A stretch of DNA of 64,000 bases from JAICYJ01 sp963737445 (GTDB taxonomy: Bacteria > Actinomycetota > Thermoleophilia > Gaiellales > JAICJC01): positions 1-64,000 of the forward strand of contig CAVTSO010000019.1 in assembly GCA_963737445.1 (NCBI GenBank). Direction: 5' to 3'. The notes under the pieces are model-generated. The model did no database searches. It saw only the letters and a program-made list of their open reading frames with translations, and had not been told where the DNA came from. The position numbers and the translations under genes are program-made. Of this stretch, positions 6,377 through 17,369 are shown piece after piece. Each line of letters begins with the position of its first letter. The first letter of the stretch is position 1.

Positions 6377-8378
6377 GCCTCTTTGGCCAGCGCGGTCGAG
6401 TAGCGTCGCGCGAGCTGGCGGGCCTCGCGCGGATCGGGCCAGATCGTGATGGCGGCGCCCAGCACGAACACCAGGCCGGCCAGCCAGATCAGGCTCACCA
6501 TCGGGTTCACCAGCGCCTTGATCACGACCTCGTTCCTGCTCGGGTCGGCGCCCTGCAGGATCGTGTAGACGTCGACGCCGCGCAGGTCGTGGCGGATGTC
6601 GACCTCGTTCGACTGCGTCTTCACGGTGTGGTCGGTGAAGTCGCGCACGGCCGGATACAGCGTCCCCTGGGGGCTGCCTCCGCGGCTGACCACCAGCCGC
6701 GCGGCCGTGTCCACGTAGTTGGGGCCGGTGGTCGAGCGCATGCCGGTATAGGTGAGCGTGTAGCCGCCCACCTGCATCGACTGGCCGGGCTTCAGCACCG
6801 CCTGGTTGACGCTGCCGTAGGCACCGGAGGCAGCGATCCCGACCACCAGCAGCACCACCGCCAGGTGCACGACGTAGCCACCGTAGCGGCGGCGGTTGCG
6901 GCTGACCAGGTCGACCAGCGCCCGCGGCCAGGAGCCGCCCGCGATCGCCCTGCGGGCCGAGGCACCGCGCGCGAACTCCAGGCCGATCGTGACCGTCACG
7001 AAGATGCACAGCGAGAACGCCGTTAGCCCCGGCCAGCTCGACCCCAGGCCCAGCAGCGCCAGCAGCGCGCCGCCGGCCGCGGCCGAGATCACCGGCCAGC
7101 GGAACGTGCGCCAGAGGCTGCCCGGCGTCGCCCGCCGCCAGGCGATCAGGGGACCGATCCCGGTCAGCGCCAGCAGCGGCAGCCCGAACGCGACCAGGAA
7201 GAAGTTGTAGTAGGGCACCGACACCGTGCTGCGCACGCCCCGCACCGCCTCGGACAACAGCGGGAACACCACGCCCCACAGGATCACGAACGCGAACGCC
7301 AGCAGCAGCAGGTTGTTGAACAGGAACGTCGCCTCGCGCGACACCACCGACTCCAGCTTGTGGTCGCTGCGGAGCAGCGGCAGCCGCCACACCAGCAGCG
7401 TGGTCGGCGAACGCCAGCACGATCGACAGGAACACCAGCAGCGCCGGCCCGACCGGCGATTGCACGAACGAGTGGATCGAGTCGACCACGCCGCTCCGGG
7501 TCAGGAACGTGCCGAAGATGGACAGCGCGAACGTCGCGGTGACCAGCACCACGTTCCAGACCTTCAGCATGCCCCGTTTCTCCTGCACCATCACCGAGTG
7601 CAGGTAGGCGGTGCCGGCCAGCCACGGCATCAGCGCCGCGTTCTCGACCGGATCCCAGCCCCAGTAGCCGCCCCAGCCGATCTCGACGTAGGCCCAGTGC
7701 GCGCCCAGCAGCATGCCCACGCCCAGCGAGGCCCATGCGAACAGCGTCCAGCGGCGCACGGAGGCCAGCCAGCGGGCGTCGGTGCGGCGCGTGATCAGCG
7801 CCGCCATGGCAAACGCGAACGGCACGGCGAACGAGACGTAGCCCAGGTACAGCGCCGGCGGGTGCGCGGCCATGTAGGGGTTCTGCAGCGAGGGATCGAG
7901 GCCGAACCCGTCGTGCGGCACGACGCCGGCGGTGCGCTCGAACGGCGAGGAGATGATCGTCGCCATCGATGCGAAGAACACCATGCAGCCGCCCAGCACC
8001 GCCGTCACCCACGGCATCAGCTCACGGTTCTTGTGCCTGTTCTGCAGCGTCACCAGCGACGAGGCGCCGGTCAGCACCGTCAGCCACAGCAGCAGCGAGC
8101 CGGGCTGGCTGGCCCACAGCGAGGTCAGCAGGTACGGCGTCGGCAGCGTGCGGCTGGTGTGCTGCAGCGACGACCGCGATCGAGAAGTCGTGGCGCACCA
8201 GCGCGACCTCGAGCAGCACCACGGCCGACACCGTGCAGACGAACGCCGCCATCACGGCGTTGCCGGCGCTGCGCATCAACCGGCGGTCGCGGCGCAACCC
8301 GGCCACCACGGACGCCACGGTGGCGTAGGTGACCAGCGCCAGCACGAGCAGCAGCAGCGCGCTGCCGACGGTGGCCAA
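6373..8378 (-). pseudogene. ccmF: Cytochrome c biogenesis protein CcmF, two frameshifts
   Basis: CcmF is the multi-spanning membrane subunit of the haem-apocytochrome ligation complex. Its sequence is present in three consecutive frames. An N-terminal part (about 8378-8165, TVGSALLLLVLALV to VLLEVALVRHDFSIA) is followed by the WWD region (about 8160-7410, including GWGGYWGWDPVENAALMPW with HPPALYLGY). A C-terminal part (about 7405-6373, LPLLRSDHKLESVVSREA onward) ends in a periplasmic domain and a final membrane helix. Each break is explained by one extra base, near 8161-8170 and 7404-7410, and no conserved segment is missing. Sequencing error is therefore as likely as inactivation. A TTG start at 8378 is a guess; it overlaps a relic of the ccmE 3' end. 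Confidence 0.8.
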
Positions 8379-8393
8379 GCTCAGGTCCCCGGG

Positions 8394-8410
8394 CCGCCGC
8401 CCGAGTACTT
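8394..8410. repeat. 17-bp direct repeat, left copy (relic of ccmE 3' end)
   Basis: CCGCCGCCCGAGTACTT is identical to 28818-28834, in the same orientation. On the minus strand both copies encode K-Y-S-G-G, the last residues of CcmE, and here the frame reads CMKYSGGGPGT followed by TGA directly in front of ccmF. This is exactly where a ccmE gene would be expected to end. Confidence 0.7.
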
Positions 8411-8785
8411 CATGCAAGATGCAATCCGACTCAGGGAGGACGTGGAGCTGATGGCCAGCATCGGGACAACTGTAGCCGCCTTCGGGGGCAGCATGGAGCG
8501 GGAGCGACCCCGCCGACCCCGGTGCGTGGGGAGACGACCGAGAGGTGCGCGATCGTGGAGATCCGACCTCGCAGCGGGACGAAGCGGCTTGTCCAATCGC
8601 CTTGCCCAACGAGGACCTCCGCCGAGGTGACCACCTTGCCGGCTGCCTTCCGTGCCGGCATACAGATCAAGGATCACGAGGCGTTCGATGGCACCCAGTG
8701 AGTCATCTCCTGCAATCGAGCCGAGCGGGTTGTCGAAGACCTGCCGCGGCGGCGTCGAGGCGCTGGCAGGACTCATCCTCGCCAT
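8411..8785. other. Degenerate stretch with no recognisable gene
   Basis: About 375 bp between the ccmF front and the last recognisable acs sequence. Open frames on both strands are short and match no family I know. The minus strand nearest ccmF ends in the CcmE-like tail CMKYSGGGPGT. Probably decayed junction DNA. Confidence 0.4.
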
Positions 8786-10494
<1,709 letters not shown>

Positions 10495-10504
10495 ATTGAC
10501 ACCC

Positions 10505-11262
10505 GTGCCAGTGGATCCCACCTACCTCGCAGACGCCTCCAGACGTGTCGCCGTCGTCGCCTGGCAGAACGGCTGGTGCAACGAGGACATGGCCGCCGCC
10601 TGACGCGAGCTCGGTATTCCGGCGCAGCGATTGACGCCGCCGGAGGCGATCCACGAGCTGCGTGCCGGCGACGTGGCGGTGGGCCGGATCGACGTCCGCG
10701 CCACGCTCGACGGCGCCGAGCCCGGTCTCGACCTGCTGCGCGTTCTGCGGCGGGTCGGGGTGCGCGTCGTCAACAGCCCGCGGCGCTGCGCGCCACGCAC
10801 GACAAGCTGCACACCGCCCGGTTGCTGTCGCGGGCGCGCATCCCTCACCCCCGCACATTGCGGCTGGACGCGACCGCGGCCGGGTGCCACTCGCGGCGTA
10901 TGACGCCGACCCGCGTGTCGTGGTCGCCGGCCAACGTGTGGTCGGCGCGATCCGGCGCCGGCCACGACCAGGCGACTGGCGCACCAACTTCAGCCTCGGC
11001 GGCTCCCGAGAGCCGCTGGTGCCGCAACCGGCCGCCATCCGACTGGCCGTCGCCGCCGCCGCTGCTGTCGACGGCGACCTCGTCGGCGTCGACCTGATCG
11101 CACGACCGGCGGGGCTGCTGGTGCTGGAGCTGAACGGGGCGGTCGATTTCCACCGCCTCTACTCGCTTCCAGGGCGGGACGCGTACGTCGACACGGCGAA
11201 CGCGCTGCAACTCCCGGTTCTGCACCGCGCGGCCGCCGTGGCACCGGGGAACCGTCAGCAGT
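10505..11262 (+). pseudogene. RimK/LysX-like ATP-grasp ligase, decayed with internal deletion
   Basis: The N-terminal part reads VAVVAWQNGWCNEDMAAA, then an in-frame TGA near 10601, then RELGIPAQRL, GDVAVGRIDVRATLDG and LDLLRVLRRVGVRVVNSP. A frameshift near 10785 leads to THDKLHTARLLSRARIPHP. The central ATP-grasp lid (about 60 residues with the K-P-x-x-G motif) is missing. The C-terminal core resumes with RVVGAIRR, GDWRTNFSLGG, DLVGVDLIARP and VLELNGAVDFHRLY (Asp, Glu and Asn metal ligands). Relatives ligate amino acids to carboxyl groups. Its GTG lies only 10 bp from the acs start on the other strand, leaving no room for promoters. The end point is approximate. Confidence 0.75.
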
Positions 11263-12553
11263 ACCGAATAAACCAGCCGGCTGCCAGAGCGGCCACCCGG
11301 CCCAGCGCGCCGGGCTCCTCGAACAGGTGGGTCGCGCCCGGGACGGTGACCAGGTCGGTGATGCACCGCATCCGGCTGCGGGCATCCTGGTTCAGCTCGA
11401 GCACCTGCCGGTCCTCGCCACCGACGATCAGCAGCGTGGGAGCTGTGACGCCGGCCAGGTGCGAACCCGCCAGGTCGGGGCGGCCGCCCCGGGACACGAT
11501 CGCGCTGACATCGTCGGCGTCGGCGGCCGCCCACAGGGCGGCGGCGGCGCCGGTGCTGGCTCCGAAATAGCCGAACGGGACGTCGCCGACAGGCGAGTGC
11601 GACCGCAGCCAGCTGCGGGCGGCGTCCAGCCGCATGCCCAGCAGCCGCACGTCGAAAACCCGGCCGCGGTCGGCCGCCTCGGCCTCCGAGAGCAGGTCGA
11701 ACAGCAGTGTCGCCAGGCCGGACTCGTTCAGCCGCGCGGCCACCAGGTGGTTGCGCGGGCTCTTGCGGCTGCTGCCGCTGCCATGCGCGAAGATGACCGC
11801 GCCGCTGACCTCGCGGGGTACTCGCAGCTCGCCGGGGAGCAGCACCGGCCCCGCCTCCACGACCACCTGTTGGGCGACCGGCACCCCCGCGGCCTCCAGC
11901 AGCGCGGTCACGCGCTCGTCGGGCACCTGATCGAAGCGGTCGTACCAGGCTCCCACGGCGATCATCTCGGCCGGCTGCTCGAGGCAGACCACCTCATGGC
12001 CGGCGCGGCCCAGCATGGCCACGGTGGACGGGGCGCCTACCGGGACCGCGACCACGATCGACGCCGCTCCCTGCCGGCGGGCCCAGTCGACCGCTGCGAC
12101 CATGGTCGCCCCGGTGGCCAGGCCGTCGTCGACCAGGATGCAGCGGCGCCCCCTCACGGGCACCGGCTCACGGCCGCGGTGCAGCAGCGCGTCGAGCGCC
12201 TCGGCGGACGCACGCGCCCGCTCGACCATCACGTCCACGCCCCCACCGGTGTCCGCCGCTTCCGGCCGCAGGTAGAGCCCGCCGCCGGGGGTGACGGCGC
12301 CGATCGCGTACTCGGGCTGGTGCGGTGCCCCGATCTTGCGCACTGCCAGCGCGTCCAGCGGCAGCCCCAGCGTTCGCGCCACCTCGGCGGCGACCTCGAC
12401 GCCACCGCGGGCAAGCCCGACCACCACCCCCGACCGGATCCCCTCCCACGCCAGCCGGTCGGCCAGCGTGCGGCCGGCGTCAGCCCGGTCGCGGAAGACG
12501 CGCAGGCCGCTCGATGAATCAGCCGCTCGAGAAGTGGATGAGATTCGGCGCAC
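11255..12553 (-). CDS. Phosphoribosyltransferase-dienelactone hydrolase fusion (Rv0571c-like)
   Basis: About 432 aa with two domains. Residues about 20-215 form a type I phosphoribosyltransferase fold with the PRPP loop CILVDDGLATGATM and the flanking VVGLARGGVEVAAEVA. Residues about 225-430 form an alpha/beta hydrolase of the dienelactone hydrolase type with VIFAHGSGSSRKSPRN, nucleophile motif FGASTGAAAALWAAA (the usual Gly before Ser is Ala), LLIVGGEDRQVLELN and a final ATHLFEE histidine. The same fusion is M. tuberculosis Rv0571c in the DosR dormancy regulon; its substrate is unknown. The start is uncertain: GTG 12553 lies just after the stop of the upstream small gene, and the frame stays open to an ATG at 12649. 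Confidence 0.8.
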   Translation of the reverse strand: MRRISSTSRAADSSSGLRVFRDRADAGRTLADRLAWEGIRSGVVVGLARGGVEVAAEVARTLGLPLDALAVRKIGAPHQPEYAIGAVTPGGGLYLRPEAADTGGGVDVMVERARASAEALDALLHRGREPVPVRGRRCILVDDGLATGATMVAAVDWARRQGAASIVVAVPVGAPSTVAMLGRAGHEVVCLEQPAEMIAVGAWYDRFDQVPDERVTALLEAAGVPVAQQVVVEAGPVLLPGELRVPREVSGAVIFAHGSGSSRKSPRNHLVAARLNESGLATLLFDLLSEAEAADRGRVFDVRLLGMRLDAARSWLRSHSPVGDVPFGYFGASTGAAAALWAAADADDVSAIVSRGGRPDLAGSHLAGVTAPTLLIVGGEDRQVLELNQDARSRMRCITDLVTVPGATHLFEEPGALGRVAALAAGWFIRYC

Positions 12554-12563
12554 GGTGAAACCG

Positions 12564-12866
12564 TCAGGTGGCGGCGGTACCGGTCGGGGTCGGAACCTCG
12601 GCCAGCGAAAGCCATTCGCGCCAGGGCTCGAGGCGCTTGACCTGGTCATAGCGCGCCAGCAGAGTGCGGTTGCCCAGCATGCCGGTACGGATCACGAGCG
12701 TCTGGTCGCCGTCGATCACGCGCAGCACCGTCCCCAGGCGACCGGCCGGGCCGTCCACCCGGAAGCCGTCGCTGTGCGCGAGCCAGTAGCGCTCGTCGAC
12801 CACCGTCCGCGACACATCGTGCTCCGTCTCGCCAGTCAGCCGCAACATCAGGGATCGGGGAACCAT
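12564..12866 (-). CDS. Small PRC-barrel-like protein, hypothetical
   Basis: About 100 aa from ATG 12866, with an alternative ATG at 12848. The sequence VDGPAGRLGTVLRVIDGDQTLVIRTG is a short beta-barrel-like stretch typical of PRC-barrel-type proteins, followed by LLARYDQVKRLEPWREWLSL. No catalytic motif. It ends about 10 bp before the phosphoribosyltransferase-hydrolase start on the same strand, so the two are likely co-transcribed. About 265 bp separate it from the upstream HAD-GH65 gene; I see nothing coding in that gap. Small proteins of this sort often accompany stress genes, but the function is unknown. Confidence 0.6.
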   Translation of the reverse strand: MVPRSLMLRLTGETEHDVSRTVVDERYWLAHSDGFRVDGPAGRLGTVLRVIDGDQTLVIRTGMLGNRTLLARYDQVKRLEPWREWLSLAEVPTPTGTAAT

Positions 12867-13132
12867 GCCGGGAGTGTGACAGCGTGCAGCACGGCCGGAA
12901 TCGGCGACTTCCGGGATCCGCCGTGCGGGAAACCCCTGATCGAGTCGACTCGCGCGCACCTGAGGTCGACTGGCGCCGGTATCCGGAGCGGTGCGCCATC
13001 CGGCCATCCCCGCCGACCTGCTAGCCGCGCGATCATCGCAACGTCATCCGGATCGCCAGGATCGCACCGCATCCCGCTCCCGACCCGTGGCGTCCGCGAC
13101 CTGCGCCACCCCATCGGCCGACATCCCCCTTC

Positions 13133-16111
13133 TCAGCGAGATCGGCTCCAGCCTTCGCCATCACGGACGAAGACCGCCTCCCGCCGCCCGACGGTCGCGG
13201 TCGCAGTGCCCGCCACCGCAACCGGCACAGGCCCGCCTGCGGTGATGCTCAGCCGACCTCCCTCGACCTCGATGGCGACGCTGCGTCCGTGGTAGCGGAT
13301 TGCCGCGCTCACCCGTCGCCACTCCCGGGCCGGACGCGGGTCAACCAGGAGCGCATCTGCCGAGGCGCGCACGCCCAGGAACCCCATCACGATCGCCTGC
13401 CACAGGCTGCCCATGGCGGCGATGTGCAGGCCGGCTGCGGTGGTGGCGCTGAGATCGTCGAGGTCGATGCGGCTGACCAGCCGCATCGCCTCCAGGGCCT
13501 GCGCCGGCCGGCCTGCCCGCGCCAGCAACGCGGCATGAACACCGGGCGACAGCGAGCTGCCATGGGCCGTCCTCGGCTCGTAGAAGTCGAGATTGGCGTC
13601 AAGCGACCCCGGCTCCACCTCCTCGGGCACCAGGTGGTGGAGCATCAGCACGTCTGCCTGCTTGACCACCTGAGCCGCCCTCACACGATCACGCCCGAGC
13701 AGCAGATCGGCAGCGATCGGACGCCGCGGCGCCAGGTCACGGATGATCAGGTCATCCAGTCCCATGAAGCCCGCGAACTGCTCGTAGATGCGCGTGTCCA
13801 CGTCGTAGCCGTCGACGAGCGCGTCCGCCAGCTCCAGCCATCGCCGTCGTTCCTCCTCACCGACCAACGCCAGGTCCTCCGCCAGCGCGGCGGCGCGGCG
13901 CAGGTTCCAGCGCGCCATCACGTTGGTGAACGCGTTGTCGTCCACCAGCTCGTGGTACTCGTCTGGCCCGATCACGCCGTCGAGGTGGGCGGCCCCGGCC
14001 CGATCCCAGCGTGCCCGGGACGCCCAGTAGCGTGCGGTCTCGATAACCAGGTCGCTTCCTCCCGCTCGCCAGAACGAGGTGTCGCCCGTCCAATCGACGT
14101 AGCAGCTGGCGGCCCAGGCGACGTCCGCCACGATGTGCTCCTCGATCTCGCCGGTGCGGATCCGCACCAGGCCTCCGCTGACCGGATCGTGCACCTGCGA
14201 GGGGGTGACGTCGGTTCCGGCGTCGGTCGACTCCCACGGGAAGCGGGCACCGGCCCAGCCCGCCGCACGCGCAGCCGCCATCGCGGCCGGGAGCCGGTTC
14301 AGGCGGTAGGCCAGCATCGCGCGTGCTGATGCCGGGTGGGTCGCGGCGAGAAACGGCAGCACGAACACGTCGGCGTCCCAGAACACATGGCCGCGGTAGC
14401 CGGGGCCGCTCAGCCCGCGCGCGCCAACGGACGCCTCACCACGCTCGCCGGCGCACGACATCAAGTGGAACAGCGCGAACCGGACCGCCCGCTGCAACTC
14501 GTCGTCGCCGACGATGCGGACGTCGGCTTGCTGCCATCGTCGAGCCCAGGCCGTGCGGTGCTCATCGAGCAGGCGGTCGAAGCCGGCCGCCGCGGCACTG
14601 TTCGCCGCCGCGATCGCGGCGGTCGGCGCTGGCAGCCGGGCGCTGGAGCTGTGGTAGGCGACGTACCGGTCAAGCGTCTGCGGCGCCTGCCGGCGCTCGC
14701 GCGCGGCGGCCACCACCCCGCCGCGGCCGGCAGCAATGCGCATCCACGGCGTTCCTTCTACCCAGCCATGCTCGACGCGCCGGCCGGTTGGCGCCTCCAG
14801 CGGAGGTGCGTCCGACCCGCAGGCGACCCGCAGCACCGCGGTCGCGCCGCGCACTCGTGACGCGAACAGCACCGCGTCGCGTTCGTGGCGTCCCGCGGCC
14901 CCATCCCATAGCACACCGGCGTGGAGATCGAGCGTCCAGCGACGATGGCCATGATCGTGGCTGGGTGATCCCAGCCGGTGCCAGACCGGACAGGCAACCA
15001 GGTGCGACTCCGCGCCCCGCCCCTCATACACGCCCGCCATCAGCACACGGGCGCCGGCCCGCTGGTGCGACCACAAAGGCCCCCCGGTCGTGCCCAGCCT
15101 TCCGTCCGCGAGCGTGAACAGCGGCGCTGCCGCACGTCGCCCCTGGCCGGGCGGCTTCTCGATCGTCCACCCTCCTGCTTCGTCAGGAAGCGGCAGTTGC
15201 CCCAGCTGCCTGCGTCGGACCTGGTCGGCGATCAGTGCAAGGAAAGTGTCTGGGCCGCCGCCGACATGGATCACCCAGCTCGGTACCCCCGCCGGCTCCG
15301 GTCCCACCGACGCGAAGGTCGATCGGTGGGTCTCAACGATCCGCATCAGCGAGTCGCTGCCCGGCACTTCGCCCAGTGCCCCGAACTCGTCACCCAGCAC
15401 GAGCACCTGCCCCGCCCCGACCCCGAGCCGCCACAGCCCGGCCGCGATCGAGCGCGCGGCGTCGGACTTGTCGGTCAGCCCGATCTCGATGTGTTTGGCG
15501 TCGCTGGTAATGCGCGCAGACGCGAGACCGGCCGTTGCGGCGGCCCGCCCGGCCAGATCGACAATTTCCGCCAGGTCGCCGAACCCGCATGATGCCAGCC
15601 GGCGCTCGACCGCCGCCAGCAGCTCCCCGATGCGGGCCTTGGGCGGGTCCGCCCAGGCCGCCTCCGGGATCAGATCGATCTTTCTGCGGTTGAGGCGGCT
15701 GCTGATGATCTCCACGTGCAGCCCGTGCCGGGCCAGCTCCGCGGCGGTGCCCGATGCCGCCTCGTCGAGCAGCCGCTGCTCCGCCCGGGAGGCCTGCCGC
15801 CGCCAAACCAGCCGCGGGCCGTCGCGGGAGACGGCATAGGTCTCGGATCCCCGGTTCAGATGAAGGCTCAGCCGCCCGGGACCCCCGGGACGCGCCACCA
15901 GCTGGCCGTCCACGTTGCCCAGATGCGTGCCGCTGACGACAGCGACGTGAAGGCCGGCGGCGCAGGCCCGCTCAAGGGCGGTACGGACGGCGGTCGCATC
16001 GCTGCGCCTGTCGGCAACGGCCGTCCCGTCCCAGTCGAGCACGACGGCCTCGAACCGGCGATCCAGCCCGGGCACGGACGCACCCGTGAAGGACAGGTCG
16101 CCGTCGGTCAC
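13133..16111 (-). CDS. HAD phosphatase-GH65 glycoside phosphorylase fusion
   Basis: 992 aa. Residues about 20-290 are a HAD hydrolase with VVLDWDGTAVADR (Asp26 and Asp28), VVSGTH and VLVLGDEFGALGE, of the trehalose-phosphatase-like branch. Residues about 310-990 are a GH65 enzyme with the (alpha/alpha)6-barrel motifs FWDADVFVLPFL, RFPWESTDAGTD, the catalytic-acid loop VIGPDEYHELVDDNAF (Glu about 717), VKQADVL and TAHGSSLSP. GH65 members phosphorolyse trehalose, maltose or kojibiose, or hydrolyse them. The HAD-GH65 order resembles M. tuberculosis Rv2006 (OtsB1), a DosR-regulon gene. A plausible job is coupled handling of a disaccharide and its phosphate; the substrate cannot be read from the sequence. 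The ATG at 16111 overlaps the upstream gene (ATGA). Confidence 0.87.
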   Translation of the reverse strand: MTDGDLSFTGASVPGLDRRFEAVVLDWDGTAVADRRSDATAVRTALERACAAGLHVAVVSGTHLGNVDGQLVARPGGPGRLSLHLNRGSETYAVSRDGPRLVWRRQASRAEQRLLDEAASGTAAELARHGLHVEIISSRLNRRKIDLIPEAAWADPPKARIGELLAAVERRLASCGFGDLAEIVDLAGRAAATAGLASARITSDAKHIEIGLTDKSDAARSIAAGLWRLGVGAGQVLVLGDEFGALGEVPGSDSLMRIVETHRSTFASVGPEPAGVPSWVIHVGGGPDTFLALIADQVRRRQLGQLPLPDEAGGWTIEKPPGQGRRAAAPLFTLADGRLGTTGGPLWSHQRAGARVLMAGVYEGRGAESHLVACPVWHRLGSPSHDHGHRRWTLDLHAGVLWDGAAGRHERDAVLFASRVRGATAVLRVACGSDAPPLEAPTGRRVEHGWVEGTPWMRIAAGRGGVVAAARERRQAPQTLDRYVAYHSSSARLPAPTAAIAAANSAAAAGFDRLLDEHRTAWARRWQQADVRIVGDDELQRAVRFALFHLMSCAGERGEASVGARGLSGPGYRGHVFWDADVFVLPFLAATHPASARAMLAYRLNRLPAAMAAARAAGWAGARFPWESTDAGTDVTPSQVHDPVSGGLVRIRTGEIEEHIVADVAWAASCYVDWTGDTSFWRAGGSDLVIETARYWASRARWDRAGAAHLDGVIGPDEYHELVDDNAFTNVMARWNLRRAAALAEDLALVGEEERRRWLELADALVDGYDVDTRIYEQFAGFMGLDDLIIRDLAPRRPIAADLLLGRDRVRAAQVVKQADVLMLHHLVPEEVEPGSLDANLDFYEPRTAHGSSLSPGVHAALLARAGRPAQALEAMRLVSRIDLDDLSATTAAGLHIAAMGSLWQAIVMGFLGVRASADALLVDPRPAREWRRVSAAIRYHGRSVAIEVEGGRLSITAGGPVPVAVAGTATATVGRREAVFVRDGEGWSRSR

Positions 16112-16515
16112 TCGGCCGCGACGGCGAGAGCCTCGGCCGCTGCATCGCAGTCAGAGAGCTGATCCACCAGCTCGTCGACCGCATCGGCGGGGAGGATCCG
16201 GCTGAACTGCCACCGCTCGTCGTCGAACTCGATGCACGGTCCGCCGTCATCCGCCGCCATGACGCGCACCTGTTCGCGCGGCCAGGCCAGCACGATGGTG
16301 CCGGGGGCGAGGCCGGCCGCGGCCCACAGTACCCTGCGGTCGGTCAGTGCCAACACGCCGAAAGCGTCACCGTCGTAAGCGGTTGCGACCCTGATCACCC
16401 GCTCATCTTCGTGCAGGGCATCAGCAACCGCCGCCAACTCGTCCCCGAGCCCGAGCATCGCGGCAGCCGGCAGTTGCTGCTCCGCCAGCTGGAAGATGGA
16501 CTGATGGGTGGTCAC
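16108..16515 (-). CDS. Hypothetical protein with PH/YokE-like strand pattern
   Basis: 135 aa from a GTG at 16515 preceded by a very strong Shine-Dalgarno (GAGGAGG, 7 nt upstream), which decides the start over the longer ATG frame at 16566. The middle reads RVIRVATAYDGDAFGVLALTDRRVLWAAAG, then TIVLAWPREQVRVM and CIEFDDERWQFSRI, the alternating strand pattern of small bacterial PH-like (YokE/SHOCT-associated) domains. The C-terminal helix is acidic. It is coupled by ATGA overlap to HAD-GH65. Function unknown; membrane-lipid or protein binding would be typical for PH-like folds. Confidence 0.65.
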   Translation of the reverse strand: MTTHQSIFQLAEQQLPAAAMLGLGDELAAVADALHEDERVIRVATAYDGDAFGVLALTDRRVLWAAAGLAPGTIVLAWPREQVRVMAADDGGPCIEFDDERWQFSRILPADAVDELVDQLSDCDAAAEALAVAAE

Positions 16516-16586
16516 GGTGCTACCTCCTCTCGGCGTCAGTATCGACCCCGCCGCCTGTCGCCGCATCAGAATCCACCCCGATCCTG

Positions 16587-17369
16587 TTACGGGGAACTAC
16601 CGGCCGAGATCGGGAGCAGCATGACCGGGATGCGCGCTCGCGCCACGGCCTCGCGCACGACGGTGGCGTGGCCCTCGGCGAGGTCCTGGCGCCAGCCGAG
16701 CACGATCAGGTCGGCGCCGACCTGATCGGCGACATCGAGCAGGTGCTCCTCCGGTGCGCCCACCCGCAGTTCGAGCTGCACGCGCTCGGGCTGCAGGTGC
16801 GATCGGATGATGAACTCGCGCGACCAGATCGGACGCTCGTGCTGGGGCTGTTCGGTGAACAGCGGTAGTTCAGCGGGCTCGTGCACGTGCAGTAGGGTGA
16901 TCTCGACCACGGCCTCGAGGGCTGCCTCGATCATGTCCGACAGCGCCTCGGCGGTGGCACGGGCACCGTCGAGCGGCACCAGCAGGCGGCGGATGTCGCC
17001 GGCGTTGGTGGCAGCCGGCGGGGCCAGCACCACCGGCTTGTCGAGTTCGGTGATCAGCCGCAACGCCACGTGACCGGCGAGGTGCGACCGATCCGCTTCA
17101 GCGTGCCCACCCACCACCAGCGCCACGGCGTTGGCGTTCTGTGCCCGGAGTTTAATCGCCGCGACGACCGGATGGCCGTGCACGGTGGTGAACCGGATGT
17201 CCGCGCCGGCAGCGTCCGTGCGCGCACCCTCGCCACCGTCCTCGAGGACGTGCACGGCCTCTACTTCCGCCCTCAGCAGGGACGCCAGCGCACGCGCCGT
17301 GGACAGCACGGCCGCGTCCGCATCGGTGGCGTCGATGGCGGCCACCACCGTGCGCGTGCCCCGGCTCAT
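16587..17369 (-). CDS. Universal stress protein, tandem domain
   Basis: 260 aa from ATG 17369, which overlaps the glycosyltransferase stop by 4 nt. Two consecutive Usp-type domains: residues about 5-125 (TVVAAIDATDADAAVLSTAR, AVALVVGGHAEADR) and about 128-255 (RRLLVPLDGARATAEAL, ADLIVLGWRQDLAEGH, IPVMLLPIS). The glycine-rich ATP-binding loop G-x2-G-x9-G-S/T is not well kept in either domain, so nucleotide binding is doubtful. Tandem Usp proteins are frequent in the DosR regulon of mycobacteria (for example Rv2005c beside Rv2006), which matches the nearby HAD-GH65. Confidence 0.82.
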   Translation of the reverse strand: MSRGTRTVVAAIDATDADAAVLSTARALASLLRAEVEAVHVLEDGGEGARTDAAGADIRFTTVHGHPVVAAIKLRAQNANAVALVVGGHAEADRSHLAGHVALRLITELDKPVVLAPPAATNAGDIRRLLVPLDGARATAEALSDMIEAALEAVVEITLLHVHEPAELPLFTEQPQHERPIWSREFIIRSHLQPERVQLELRVGAPEEHLLDVADQVGADLIVLGWRQDLAEGHATVVREAVARARIPVMLLPISAGSSP

